This document shows positions 7,435 to 15,975 of a stretch of 26,520 nucleotides of DNA, in pieces; within the stretch, counting starts at the first letter, position 1; each line of letters opens with the position of its first letter. The DNA is from a virus, in the IMG/VR virus record IMGVR_UViG_3300038701_001497, positions 1 to 26,520 of that record; one strand, written 5' to 3'. The position numbers and the translations under genes are program-made. The notes below the pieces were generated by a model. The model was not told the origin of the DNA and did no database searches. It saw only the letters and a program-made list of their open reading frames with translations.

Positions 7435-7893
7435 ATGGGTACCGTATATTCAGTCCAGAAAACGAAGTGGGACCAGGACACCCCCACCACGCGCATCAAG
7501 CCGAACGAGTTCAAAGGACGCGTTCGGGTGGCATACGCCAACTACGTCGCTGCGGCGGAACAGTCGGACATTCACATGTTCAACCTGCCCAATGGCGCGC
7601 GCATCCTCACCATGGAAGTCGCACACGCGGCCCTCGGTTCCGGCACCACGCTGGCTGTCGGCCACGCGGCCTACAACAACGCCGATGGCACCGCGGTTGC
7701 GGCTGACGTTGACGAGTTCAAGGCTGCCGCGGCTTCGACCAGTATCGCCGTCACGGGGGCTGCTCTCACGGAAGCCCTCGGTCGGCACACGGTCGTCGAT
7801 GCAGACGAGGACGGCATGCCGGTGACGGTGTCCCTTGCGGGCGCCAACGGCACCGGCGCGATCAGCCTCACCTGCACCTGGGTGCTTGACTGA
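7435..7893 (+). CDS. Putative capsid-associated structural protein
   Basis: A 152-residue protein beginning MGTVYSVQKTKWDQD, with a basic segment (NEFKGRVRVAYANY) followed by beta-rich, alanine-rich sequence with no cysteine or membrane helix. It starts three bases after the capsid stop with GGAGG (7423-7427) inside the end of the capsid gene, and ends immediately before a strong terminator. It therefore shares an mRNA with the major capsid protein, which suggests a high-copy partner such as a decoration or cement protein. This is inference from context; I recognise no named family. Confidence 0.55.
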   Translation: MGTVYSVQKTKWDQDTPTTRIKPNEFKGRVRVAYANYVAAAEQSDIHMFNLPNGARILTMEVAHAALGSGTTLAVGHAAYNNADGTAVAADVDEFKAAAASTSIAVTGAALTEALGRHTVVDADEDGMPVTVSLAGANGTGAISLTCTWVLD

Positions 7894-7897
7894 ACGA

Positions 7898-7925
7898 AGC
7901 GGGGGGCTTCGGCCCCCCGTTCTTT
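7898..7925 (+). terminator. Intrinsic terminator after the capsid genes
   Basis: CGGGGGGC (7900-7907), TTCG loop (7908-7911), GCCCCCCG (7912-7919) form a perfect 8-base stem closed as C(UUCG)G. It is extendable by a G-T and an A-T pair and followed by TTCTTTCT. It is placed five bases after the stop of the 7435 gene. The stem is very strong; the T tract is interrupted by C. Confidence 0.9.
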
Positions 7926-7944
7926 CTCCAATTGAGGGAACCAC

Positions 7945-8145
7945 ATGGCAAACCGAACTTTCACGATGACGCTCGCGGATTTCGACATGAACTCCAGTTC
8001 GTCTATCGCCGGGTCGGACGCAGGCTCCGCTTCCGCAGGCGAGGTTATCGTAGACGTGGCCGAAAGCGCTGACCGCGACAAGGTCGTCATCGCGCTCAAG
8101 GCACTGGCCGACAAGATCGGCGCGGCGCAGGAAGCTATCAACTAG
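7945..8145 (+). CDS. Small hypothetical protein before the tail adaptor
   Basis: A 66-residue acidic protein, MANRTFTMTLADFDMNSSSS at the start, then a small-residue linker (SDAGSASAGEV) and a helical end (DKVVIALKALADKIGAAQEAI). It is the first gene after the capsid terminator and ends nine bases before the tail adaptor start. Short proteins occur at this point in related phages, but I do not recognise the family or function. Confidence 0.55.
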   Translation: MANRTFTMTLADFDMNSSSSIAGSDAGSASAGEVIVDVAESADRDKVVIALKALADKIGAAQEAIN

Positions 8146-8154
8146 GAGGCTACC

Positions 8155-8712
8155 ATGCCTTCAGAAGTTGACATCTGTAACCTCGCGTTGCAGCGTCTCG
8201 GGGCCAAAGCCATCACCGCCCTAAACGATGACAGTGTTCGCGCTCGCGAATGCAATCGCGTTTATGCACACGCCCGGGACACCGAACTCCGCGCTCACCC
8301 GTGGAGTTTTGCGCGTAAACGTGCGGCGCTCGCCGCCAGCACGACCGCTCCGGCCTTCGGGTACACCAACGCTTTCCCCCTGCCGGCGGATTTTCTGCGC
8401 CTCCTGCCCACGCGGGAGCAGGCCGATTTGCAGATCGAGAGCGGGTCTATTCTCACGGACGACGGCGCGCCGTTGAAGGTTGTGTACCTGAAGCAGGTGA
8501 CCGACCCCAACGCTTTCGACCAGACTTTCACAGACCTTCTCGTGGCCCGGATCGCCCGGGATGTTTGTGAGAAGGTCACCAATTCCACGAAGAAACTCGA
8601 GATCGCTCAGACGATGTACCTCAACGCTAAAGCCGAAGCGCGCAAGGTCAACGCTTTTGAGCGGCCTCCGCAGGAGCCGCCGACGGACACCTGGATCACA
8701 GCGAGGTACTAG
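8155..8712 (+). CDS. Tail tubular protein A-like adaptor
   Basis: A 185-residue protein with the head-to-tail adaptor pattern of T7 gp11-like proteins: an N-terminal EVDICNLALQRLGAKAI helix, RECNRVYAHARDTELRAHPWSFARKRA (about 29-55), then F.LPADFLRLL (about 75-84), and a C-terminal helical hairpin around the KKLEIAQTMYLNAKAEAR segment. The RDT.LR.HPW.FA.KRA motif is highly characteristic. The protein would form a ring below the portal. AGGAGG lies seven bases before the ATG. Length is typical. The nozzle gene follows immediately. Confidence 0.85.
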   Translation: MPSEVDICNLALQRLGAKAITALNDDSVRARECNRVYAHARDTELRAHPWSFARKRAALAASTTAPAFGYTNAFPLPADFLRLLPTREQADLQIESGSILTDDGAPLKVVYLKQVTDPNAFDQTFTDLLVARIARDVCEKVTNSTKKLEIAQTMYLNAKAEARKVNAFERPPQEPPTDTWITARY

Positions 8713-11007
8713 ATGTCCCGTGCCGCGCCGATCCAGAACAACTTCAACGGCGGTGAAGTTACCGATCTCATATACGGGCGCCCGGATCTCGACAAGTACG
8801 GGACGGGACTGGCGACCTGTCTGAATTTCATCCCGCTCATCCAGGGGCCGGTCGAGCGGCGCCCCGGTACCGGCCACATCGTCGAGGTGAAGGACAGCAG
8901 TAAAGCGGTGCGGGTGGTGCGGTTCGAGTTTTCGACCGAACAGGCCTACATCCTCGAGTTCGGCGACCAGTACGTCCGGTTCATCAAGAACCGGGGGCAG
9001 ATCATATCGGGCACCGCCGTGGAATTGGCGACGACGTATCTCGAAGCAGACCTGTTCCAGCTTCAGTTCTCGCAAAGTGCCGACGTGCTGTACATAACGC
9101 ACCCGAGTTACCCGCCCCGGAAACTGACCCGCACGTCTGACACTGCGTGGACGATCACCAATATCACGTTTTACGACGGCCCGTTTTTCAACACGAACGC
9201 GACCGACACCACGCTCACACTCGGCGGCACAACCGGGTCTGTCTCGGTCACGGCCTCGGCGATCGCGGGCATCAACGGCGACACCGGTTTCCAGACGACG
9301 GACGTCGGCCGGCTCATCCGCTGGGAAGACCCGGCGGGGAACTGGACGTATCTGACGATCACGGCGCGCACCAGCACGACGGTGGTCACCGCTGCTATCG
9401 ACGGCCCCGACGCTTCGGCGACCACAGCCACGACGGTGTGGCGCCTCGGGGTCTGGTCGGAGACCACCGGGTACCCCGCCGCTTCGACTTTTCACAAGAA
9501 CCGCTTGGCGTTCGGCGGCGCGACTGACACTCCCCAGCGGGTAGACCTCAGCCGCACCGGCGATTTTGAGAACTTCGCGCCCACGGACCTGGACGGCACT
9601 GTTCTCGACGACAACGCCGCCACCACGGACCTGTCCGCGGACACCGTGAACTCCATCCGCTGGATGGAGGACGATGAGAAAGGTCTCGTCGTGGGGACCG
9701 TCGGGGGTGAATGGGTTGTCCGTCCAGACGATAACGGCGGCGCGCTCACCCCCGGCAATATCTCACCCTCCCGCTCCAGTGCTTTCGGCAGCGCCAACAC
9801 CCGACCGGCCCGGGTCGGGCGGGTGCTGGTGTTTGTGCAGAAGGCGCTGCGGAAGTTGAGGGAACTCGCGTACGTCTTCGAGGACGACGGTTTCCGGGCG
9901 CCGGATATGACGCTGGTTGCGGAGCATATCACTGGGTCCGGGGTTGTTCAGCTTGCCTACCAGGCCGAACCCCAGAGCATCGTGTGGATGTGCCTGACCG
10001 ACGGCACTCTTATCGGGATGACCTACGACCGCGACCAGCAGGTGTTGGGCTTCCACAGGCACACTCTGGGGGGTTACAGCGATGCCTACAGCAATGCCGC
10101 GGCGAAGGTCGAGAGTGTTGCTGTGATCCCCAACCCAACAGGGACGGCCGACGAATTGTACATGGTCGTCAACCGCTATGTAGACGGCGGTACGGTTAGG
10201 TATATCGAGTACCTGAAGAGTTTTTGGGACCAGGACAACGACCTCGAGGACGCGTTCTTTGTCGACAGCGGCTTGACTTTGGACACCCCGATCACGATCA
10301 CCGGCATCACGCAGGCGGACCCGGGGGTTGTCACGACAGACGGTGCCCACGGGTTCAGCGACGGCGCGATCGTGCGCCTCAAGATGCCCTTCGGCATGAC
10401 CGAGGTGGACGGGAAAGTGTACAAGGTCGCGAATGGTACCTCCAACACGTTCGAATTGAACACGCGGTCTGACGCCGACGTGGACACCACGGGATTTACG
10501 GCGTATCAGACCGGCGGGGAGGTGCGCGAGCGGGTCACCTCGATATCCGGTCTCGACCACCTCGAGGGACAGACTGTTGCCATCCTGGCGGAGGGTTCTC
10601 CCGTGGCGCAGGAGGTCGTTAGCAGCGGTGCAGTTACGGTGGAGGAGGTGTCCAAGGCGCAGGTGGGTCTGCCCTACGTCTCAGACATCCAGACACTCCG
10701 GTACGACGCGGGCGCGCGGAACGGTACCTCTCAGGGTAAACTGCAACGCTTCAACCGTCTCATCATCCGCCTGTTCCAGACGGTTGGCGGGAAGGTTGGT
10801 CCCGATGCAGACACTCTCGACCCTCTGATTTACCGGGAGGGCGGGGATGCGATGGACACCGCGGTGCCGCTGTTCACAGGTGATGTTGAGGTTGAGTGGG
10901 ACGGCGAGTACAGTTCGGACAGCACCTTGTTGTTCCGGCAGGACCAGCCGCTACCCGCGACGGTTCTGGCCTTGATGCCGCATGTAGAGACGGAGGACCG
11001 CCAGTGA
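8713..11007 (+). CDS. Tail nozzle / tail tubular protein B-like
   Basis: A 764-residue protein opening with NNFNGGEVTDLIYGRPDLDKY and FIPLIQGPVERRPGT, the start shared by many podovirus tail-tube or nozzle proteins. The beta-rich body includes a long propeller-like middle (KNRLAFGGATDTPQRVDLSRTG, then VGTVGGEWVVRP). Residues about 526-606 (TDGAHGFSDGAIVRL, then VYKVANGTSNTFEL) look like the FCCH fold named from ubiquitin-activating enzyme E1, a small beta domain often inserted in phage tail proteins. The gene follows the adaptor with no gap and overlaps the next gene by four bases (GTGA). It probably forms the distal end of the short tail. Confidence 0.8.
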   Translation: MSRAAPIQNNFNGGEVTDLIYGRPDLDKYGTGLATCLNFIPLIQGPVERRPGTGHIVEVKDSSKAVRVVRFEFSTEQAYILEFGDQYVRFIKNRGQIISGTAVELATTYLEADLFQLQFSQSADVLYITHPSYPPRKLTRTSDTAWTITNITFYDGPFFNTNATDTTLTLGGTTGSVSVTASAIAGINGDTGFQTTDVGRLIRWEDPAGNWTYLTITARTSTTVVTAAIDGPDASATTATTVWRLGVWSETTGYPAASTFHKNRLAFGGATDTPQRVDLSRTGDFENFAPTDLDGTVLDDNAATTDLSADTVNSIRWMEDDEKGLVVGTVGGEWVVRPDDNGGALTPGNISPSRSSAFGSANTRPARVGRVLVFVQKALRKLRELAYVFEDDGFRAPDMTLVAEHITGSGVVQLAYQAEPQSIVWMCLTDGTLIGMTYDRDQQVLGFHRHTLGGYSDAYSNAAAKVESVAVIPNPTGTADELYMVVNRYVDGGTVRYIEYLKSFWDQDNDLEDAFFVDSGLTLDTPITITGITQADPGVVTTDGAHGFSDGAIVRLKMPFGMTEVDGKVYKVANGTSNTFELNTRSDADVDTTGFTAYQTGGEVRERVTSISGLDHLEGQTVAILAEGSPVAQEVVSSGAVTVEEVSKAQVGLPYVSDIQTLRYDAGARNGTSQGKLQRFNRLIIRLFQTVGGKVGPDADTLDPLIYREGGDAMDTAVPLFTGDVEVEWDGEYSSDSTLLFRQDQPLPATVLALMPHVETEDRQ

Positions 11008-11432
11008 ATATAATCGAGTACAAACCGGCGCACCTCCAGTCGATCGATTTGCAGGAGGGGCAGGCGTACCTCTCCAGCTGGGTCACACCCGACCTGGCCG
11101 AGGCGCTGGGCCGGTCGGGTTGGGCGTACACCGGCATGGACGGCGACACCCCGGTGGGGTGTGCAGGCGTCATCAACGTGTGGCAGGGCCGCGGGATCTG
11201 CTGGGCTTACCTGTCCGCGTCCCTGTCGTCGCACAGGTTTCTCGAGGTCCACCGGGCGGTGTCCAGGTTCCTCGAGACCTGTTACGTGCAGCGTCTCGAG
11301 ATGACTGTCGATTGCGATTTTGAGCAGGGACACCGTTGGGCAGAGATGTTAGGTTTCGAGATGGAAGCCGAGCGTATGCAAGCTTACCGACCTGACGGTG
11401 GCGACTGCGCGCTGTACGCGAGGGTCTTATGA
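11004..11432 (+). CDS. GNAT-like protein, T7 gp13-type
   Basis: A 142-residue protein, starting at the GTG that overlaps the nozzle stop (GTGA). The acetyltransferase-like fold is suggested by LAEALGRSGWAYTGMDGDTPVGCAGVI, the CWAYLSASL strand, and the late DCDFEQGHRWAEMLGFEMEA helix-strand that ends many GNAT proteins. T7 gp13 is a related small protein in the same place, needed for virion assembly. No classic Q/R-x-x-G-x-G/A acetyl-CoA loop is obvious, so it may have kept only the fold. A longer upstream start in the same frame exists, but it would overlap the nozzle gene heavily. Confidence 0.65.
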   Translation: MNIIEYKPAHLQSIDLQEGQAYLSSWVTPDLAEALGRSGWAYTGMDGDTPVGCAGVINVWQGRGICWAYLSASLSSHRFLEVHRAVSRFLETCYVQRLEMTVDCDFEQGHRWAEMLGFEMEAERMQAYRPDGGDCALYARVL

Positions 11433-11923
11433 CCGGTGTTGAAATTGCTCTTATCGCTGGCATTGCCATCTCGGCGGCGGGTGCCTTATCTGCGGGAGCC
11501 GCGGCCAAGCGAAAAGGTGACTATGATGAGGCTGTCGGCAAGGTAAACGCCAAGGTTATCCGTCGCGACGCGGCGGAGAACGCGCGCCGGCAGGAGCGCA
11601 TCAACCGCAAGCACATCTCCACCTACCGCAACGCCGAGACGGTGTCGCTGGATCTCCTCGAGGATAACATCCGCGAGGCCAAGTTGATGGAACTGGATAC
11701 CATCCACAGAGGTGAGGTGCGCGCTCTCGGTGCCGAAGCCGGGGCGGGTCTCGCCAAGATGCAGGGCGAGGCCGGGCAGCAGGCGGGGTACTTCAGCGCG
11801 GCGGGTTCTCTCCTGAAGGGGGCCGGGTCCGTAGGAGGCTCCAGTTCCTTCAGCGGTACTCCTTCCGCGACCGGCTACGACAATACGGGCCAGACCCTCG
11901 CGTCTGGTTCCTACGGGTGGTAA
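11429..11923 (+). CDS. Internal virion protein B-like (T7 gp14 type)
   Basis: A 164-residue protein with one N-terminal hydrophobic helix (residues 5-25, rich in A, I and G), then a long charged helical region (NAKVIRRDAAENARRQERINRKH) and a small-residue, glycine/serine-rich C-terminus. This plan matches gp14-like ejection proteins, which leave the virion first and insert in the outer membrane. The start overlaps the upstream stop (ATGA). Position between the GNAT-like protein and the large internal proteins supports the call. Confidence 0.7.
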   Translation: MTGVEIALIAGIAISAAGALSAGAAAKRKGDYDEAVGKVNAKVIRRDAAENARRQERINRKHISTYRNAETVSLDLLEDNIREAKLMELDTIHRGEVRALGAEAGAGLAKMQGEAGQQAGYFSAAGSLLKGAGSVGGSSSFSGTPSATGYDNTGQTLASGSYGW

Positions 11924-11926
11924 AGC

Positions 11927-14245
11927 ATGCCTAAGATGGATATCAACGCGGCACCCAACGTCAACAGCGAGGGCGCCACGAGATTGGCCCCCGCCGGCGC
12001 GTTCAGCGGGGCGGGTCGCGGCTTGCAGCAGGCAGGCGCGGATATCTCGGCTTTCGGCATGGATCTCAAGCGGCAGGATGAGAAAGAGCAGCGCGAGGCC
12101 AAAATCGAGGCAGAGAAGGCCAAGCGCAACGCTGACCGGCTCGTGGCGCTGGACATCCAGAAGAAGATAATCGACGGCGAAGCCGAACTGACCGAGAAAC
12201 AGCTGCAATTGAGGCAGACGATGCCGCCGGGGGCCGCCGGTTACACCGAAGCTGTGTCCGAGATGGTGCGCGAATACAACCAGGGCTTCGCCGAGAATTT
12301 CGGGGACGTATCCCCGGAGAACCGGGGCGTTATGCAGGTCAGTCTCGCCCGGGTTCGCGCGCGCATGATCAAGGGCGCCGCGCTGTACCAGGCGGACGAG
12401 CAGGCCAAAAAGTCCGTGGCCGACTACACGGACGGCGTCGGGAAAATCCAGACGATGCTGCGCGGCGGCTTTATGGACCTGGAGACGGCCACAGAGCGGG
12501 CGACCATGTTGCTCGACGCCTCCGGCATACCGCCCAAGGACGCAGTGAAACTGCAACGCGCGTTTATCAGCACCTTCGCCGCGACCGATATCGAGCGGGA
12601 ACTCGACGATGCGGACACGGTGCAGGAGACCGCGGCTCTCCGCTCACGCGCGGACCAGCTTCGTGAGGCGTTCAGCCCCGAGATGTACAGTCGGGTCCTG
12701 CGGCAGATCGACACGGCGGAAGACCGCGTCAGGACCACCGAACAGGTGAAACGCCGGGAAGCCATTAACACGGCCATCAAGACCGAGCGCGCCGGTCTCA
12801 ATTCCGACGAGCCTCTCTCCCGCGAATATTTCGACGCAGCCTACGACGACCCCGAGAAAGCTTCCGACGCCTTTGGCGAGTACCAGCGCGCCCTTGAGGA
12901 GGGCGAGGCTGCGCGTAATGTTCGGGGCATGACGGCCCGTGAAACCGCCGCCCACCGCGCCAGCCTGGTCGAGCAGACGCGAGACACCCGTCTCAGTGAC
13001 GACGCGCGGCTCGGGAAGCTGGGAGAACTGCAACGCTTCGACACCGCCGTGCGGTCCCGGCAGGCTGCCTTCAAGGCGGACCCCGTGAACTTCGTTATCG
13101 CGAACGACCCGGTCGTGGGCACTCACCTCGAGGAGTGGCGCGCAGCGGCTCGAGAAGGCGCGGACGAGTCGGTGGTGAACGCGAGGCGCGAGCGTTACAT
13201 GAACAGCGTCCGGTCTGCACAGGTCCTCCGGGGCGCGGCGCCCGACGAGATCGTCCTGTTGCCGCCTTCAGACGTCCACGCGTTCGAGGCGGCGATTGCC
13301 AACGTCGATACCTCACCCGAGGGCGCGACCGATCTCATAAAGCTGTTCACGAACCAGCAGGTGGTTTGGGGGGACGACTGGCCCACCGTGTACCGCCAGC
13401 TGGTCAAGGAGGACGCGATCACCGGCGGGCATGTGGCGTTGGCCCGGCTGGCCGGCGACCCCCGGAAGAACCGCGTGACCGTGGAACTCGCGGTGGCGCT
13501 CGCCGTACCGACGGAGGAGTTCAAGAACCGCCTGCCCGACGGTCAGAAGGCCGTGTCAGACACCGACGCTCTTGTGCGGAGCGAACTCGCCGAGTTCACC
13601 AAGACCCTCTCCGGTCCTGACGGCGGGCGACAGCACCAGATGCTGTACCAGTCCATCAAGCAACTCGCCCTGTACCGCCAGGCCCACGGCGGCGACAGCA
13701 TGGCGGACGCCGTGTCTTACGCGTCCCAGAAGGTTCTCCTCGAGGATTACGACGTCGTGGGGTCTTATCGTGTGCCGAAGGCCGCAGACCGCAACGTTGA
13801 TATGGTCTCCCGCGGCGCTTCGGCGTTCAAGCAGTTCGCGATCGCGGGGTACGCCGACCGTCTGGACGTTGCCTACGGCATCTCCGCCGAGGAGCAACTC
13901 CGGGCGATCGCCTACAACGGCCGCTGGGTCACTAACTCCGACGAGAGTGGCCTTATGCTCGTGGACGAGCAGGGCGGCCCTGTCACTTTGAAAGATGGCA
14001 CGACCATCGCGCGGACATGGTCGCAGCTGGAGGATTACGGAAAGTTCGACCGCAGCACCCGCCGCGACCCGGGGACCGGTCTGCGGACCCCGGTAGAAGG
14101 CGGCCAAGGCGCGGCGCGCGAGACTGTCAAGGAAGTGGAGGGCCTCCCCGGTGACGAACCGGGACACCGTAAGGGCAGCTTCACGGACCTCAAGCTGGCT
14201 CCCCGGGCCTACGAGTGGATGACCCGTGGCGGTTGGAGGCCCTGA
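11927..14245 (+). CDS. Internal virion (ejection) protein C-like, gp15 type
   Basis: A 772-residue, mainly helical protein without membrane segment. It starts with proline/alanine-rich sequence (PAGAFSGAGRGLQQAGADIS), then a long charged coiled region (KRQDEKEQREAKIEAEKAKR, about 46-65). The rest is regular charged helix to about residue 640 and a less ordered C-terminus. Place, size and composition match gp15-like core proteins that extend the tail across the periplasm. No enzymatic motif seen. It overlaps the next start (TGATG). Confidence 0.7.
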   Translation: MPKMDINAAPNVNSEGATRLAPAGAFSGAGRGLQQAGADISAFGMDLKRQDEKEQREAKIEAEKAKRNADRLVALDIQKKIIDGEAELTEKQLQLRQTMPPGAAGYTEAVSEMVREYNQGFAENFGDVSPENRGVMQVSLARVRARMIKGAALYQADEQAKKSVADYTDGVGKIQTMLRGGFMDLETATERATMLLDASGIPPKDAVKLQRAFISTFAATDIERELDDADTVQETAALRSRADQLREAFSPEMYSRVLRQIDTAEDRVRTTEQVKRREAINTAIKTERAGLNSDEPLSREYFDAAYDDPEKASDAFGEYQRALEEGEAARNVRGMTARETAAHRASLVEQTRDTRLSDDARLGKLGELQRFDTAVRSRQAAFKADPVNFVIANDPVVGTHLEEWRAAAREGADESVVNARRERYMNSVRSAQVLRGAAPDEIVLLPPSDVHAFEAAIANVDTSPEGATDLIKLFTNQQVVWGDDWPTVYRQLVKEDAITGGHVALARLAGDPRKNRVTVELAVALAVPTEEFKNRLPDGQKAVSDTDALVRSELAEFTKTLSGPDGGRQHQMLYQSIKQLALYRQAHGGDSMADAVSYASQKVLLEDYDVVGSYRVPKAADRNVDMVSRGASAFKQFAIAGYADRLDVAYGISAEEQLRAIAYNGRWVTNSDESGLMLVDEQGGPVTLKDGTTIARTWSQLEDYGKFDRSTRRDPGTGLRTPVEGGQGAARETVKEVEGLPGDEPGHRKGSFTDLKLAPRAYEWMTRGGWRP

Positions 14246-15975
14246 TGGTCACTCCCTTGATCACCACCGCCCCGTCCAGTCTGGACTACCGGGTGTCCAC
14301 AGAGTTCACCGCGCCTCTGGTCGATGTTCTCGGGGCCGAGGCGTCCGAAGCATGGATACACTCCCCGATGTCGGCCATCGGCCGAACCCTCGAGTTGTCT
14401 CAAGCGGCGGGAGAGTACCGCCTGCCCGAGACGCGCGAAGGGCGCCGGGACGCCATCTATGGCGGCGAGATGGACTTCGTGCAGGGGACCGGCACCGGTT
14501 ACCACATGTCGCAGCAGGAAGCCTTGTCGGACGCGGACGCCGACCGGCTGAAGCTGAAGATACCCGTCTCGGGGATAACGCGCGGCGCGCTGGATATCCT
14601 GATCGACCGGAAGACCGAAGAGAACACCCGTAAAGATATCATGGCCCGCGCGCGAGGCGGTTTTGCCACCGGCGCTGCACGTCTCGGTGTCGGGCTTGGG
14701 GTGACGTTCCTCGACCCGCTGAACGTGGCGTCGGCCTTCGTCCCGGTTGTCGGCCCGGCGCGCGTGGCCACGGCACTGGCGCGGCAGAGCGGGCGGATAG
14801 GACGCGCGGGTGTGCGCGCCCGTGTCGGCGCCACCGAAGGCGCGGTTGGTGCTGCGATCATCGAACCGGTAATACTCAGCGCGGCGGCCGCGGACCAGGC
14901 CGATTACGATCTGCAAGACAGCATGTTGAACATTGCATTCGGCACCGTTGCCGGCGGCGGTCTCCACATGGGGTTCGGGGCCATCGGCGACAGCCTGCGC
15001 CGTCGTCGCATGGGACGCGCAGTCGAGGCGCTGGACCTCGCCGGGCACGAGGTCCGGGAAGAACTGGGTCGGTCGGCAATCTCCCAGATGGTCGATGGCC
15101 GACTGGTCGATGTTGAGGTCGTGGGAAACTTCACGCCGGTCAAGCCGGTGGATCGGCAGATCTACATCCCCGGTAAGGGGGAGCAGACGATCACGCAGGA
15201 CGCCGACGTTCTCGCGCGGACCATAAACCCCGACCTGATGCAACGGTTCGACCGTATCGAGCGGGAGAAAGCGGGGCTGCGTGTCGAGATCGAAGAGGGG
15301 AAAGACGCGCGCGCGGCGCTGGCCGAAGAGCAGGTTGCCGAGTTCGACCTCGAGATCGAGCGTCTCGAGGCCCGGCTCGAGGGCGCGACAAAGCGCAACC
15401 AGAAGAAATTGCAGAAGCGCATCGACGACGCAAACGTGGCCCGTGAGGACGTCCTGTCCTCTGTGCTGGCCCGCGACACCGACAGCATGGCACTCAAGCG
15501 ACAGAAGCTGCTCGCGCTCGACGCGCAGCAGCGTGACATGCTCCCCGAGGTCAACAGGGTGCGACAGGAGGCGCAGGCTCGGGCTGACGCCGAGGCGCGA
15601 ACGATCCCCGGCGAGGAGCCGTCGTTCCGGGTGGAACGCGCCTTCGAGGTGGACCGGGATTTCGACGCGGTCGCAGCTGCGGAGCGCACGTTCGACCCCG
15701 AGAGGGTGCGTCTGGCCGACCACGATGCTGCGCGAGAGGCGTTCGACCGGGTCCGACTGGCGGGCGATGATACCGACCCGGTGGCCCGCATCGACGAGGA
15801 AGCGGCCGCGACCCAGCAGGAATACGACCAGGCGCTGGAGCGCACCGGGCTAACCGACGAGGATATCGCGGGCATGGACCAGGACACGGCAGACGCAATG
15901 GAGTTGGTGGACGACATGACGACGTACCGGAAGGCACTGGAAGCTGGTGAGACCTGCATGGCGAGGCGTGGCTGA
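14245..15975 (+). CDS. Ejection protein with membrane-active segments (gp16-like N-terminal part)
   Basis: A 576-residue protein. ATG 14245 is preferred to an in-frame ATG at 14215 because GGAGG (14235-14239) is five bases upstream and the start overlaps the previous stop. Glycine/alanine-rich hydrophobic segments lie near residues 138-178, 193-217 and 228-247, fit for membrane insertion during ejection. From about 335 to 440 there is a strong coiled coil with many E, R and K (EFDLEIERLEARLEGATKRN). The position corresponds to the start of a T7 gp16-like protein, but no lytic transglycosylase motif is visible. It ends in TGATG with the next gene, which may supply the remaining part of a split gp16. 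Confidence 0.6.
   Translation: MVTPLITTAPSSLDYRVSTEFTAPLVDVLGAEASEAWIHSPMSAIGRTLELSQAAGEYRLPETREGRRDAIYGGEMDFVQGTGTGYHMSQQEALSDADADRLKLKIPVSGITRGALDILIDRKTEENTRKDIMARARGGFATGAARLGVGLGVTFLDPLNVASAFVPVVGPARVATALARQSGRIGRAGVRARVGATEGAVGAAIIEPVILSAAAADQADYDLQDSMLNIAFGTVAGGGLHMGFGAIGDSLRRRRMGRAVEALDLAGHEVREELGRSAISQMVDGRLVDVEVVGNFTPVKPVDRQIYIPGKGEQTITQDADVLARTINPDLMQRFDRIEREKAGLRVEIEEGKDARAALAEEQVAEFDLEIERLEARLEGATKRNQKKLQKRIDDANVAREDVLSSVLARDTDSMALKRQKLLALDAQQRDMLPEVNRVRQEAQARADAEARTIPGEEPSFRVERAFEVDRDFDAVAAAERTFDPERVRLADHDAAREAFDRVRLAGDDTDPVARIDEEAAATQQEYDQALERTGLTDEDIAGMDQDTADAMELVDDMTTYRKALEAGETCMARRG

Noticed and set aside
10896-11003. A longer start for the GNAT-like gene
   Set aside because: It would overlap the nozzle gene by over 100 bases; the GTG at 11004 gives the usual four-base overlap and a normal family length.
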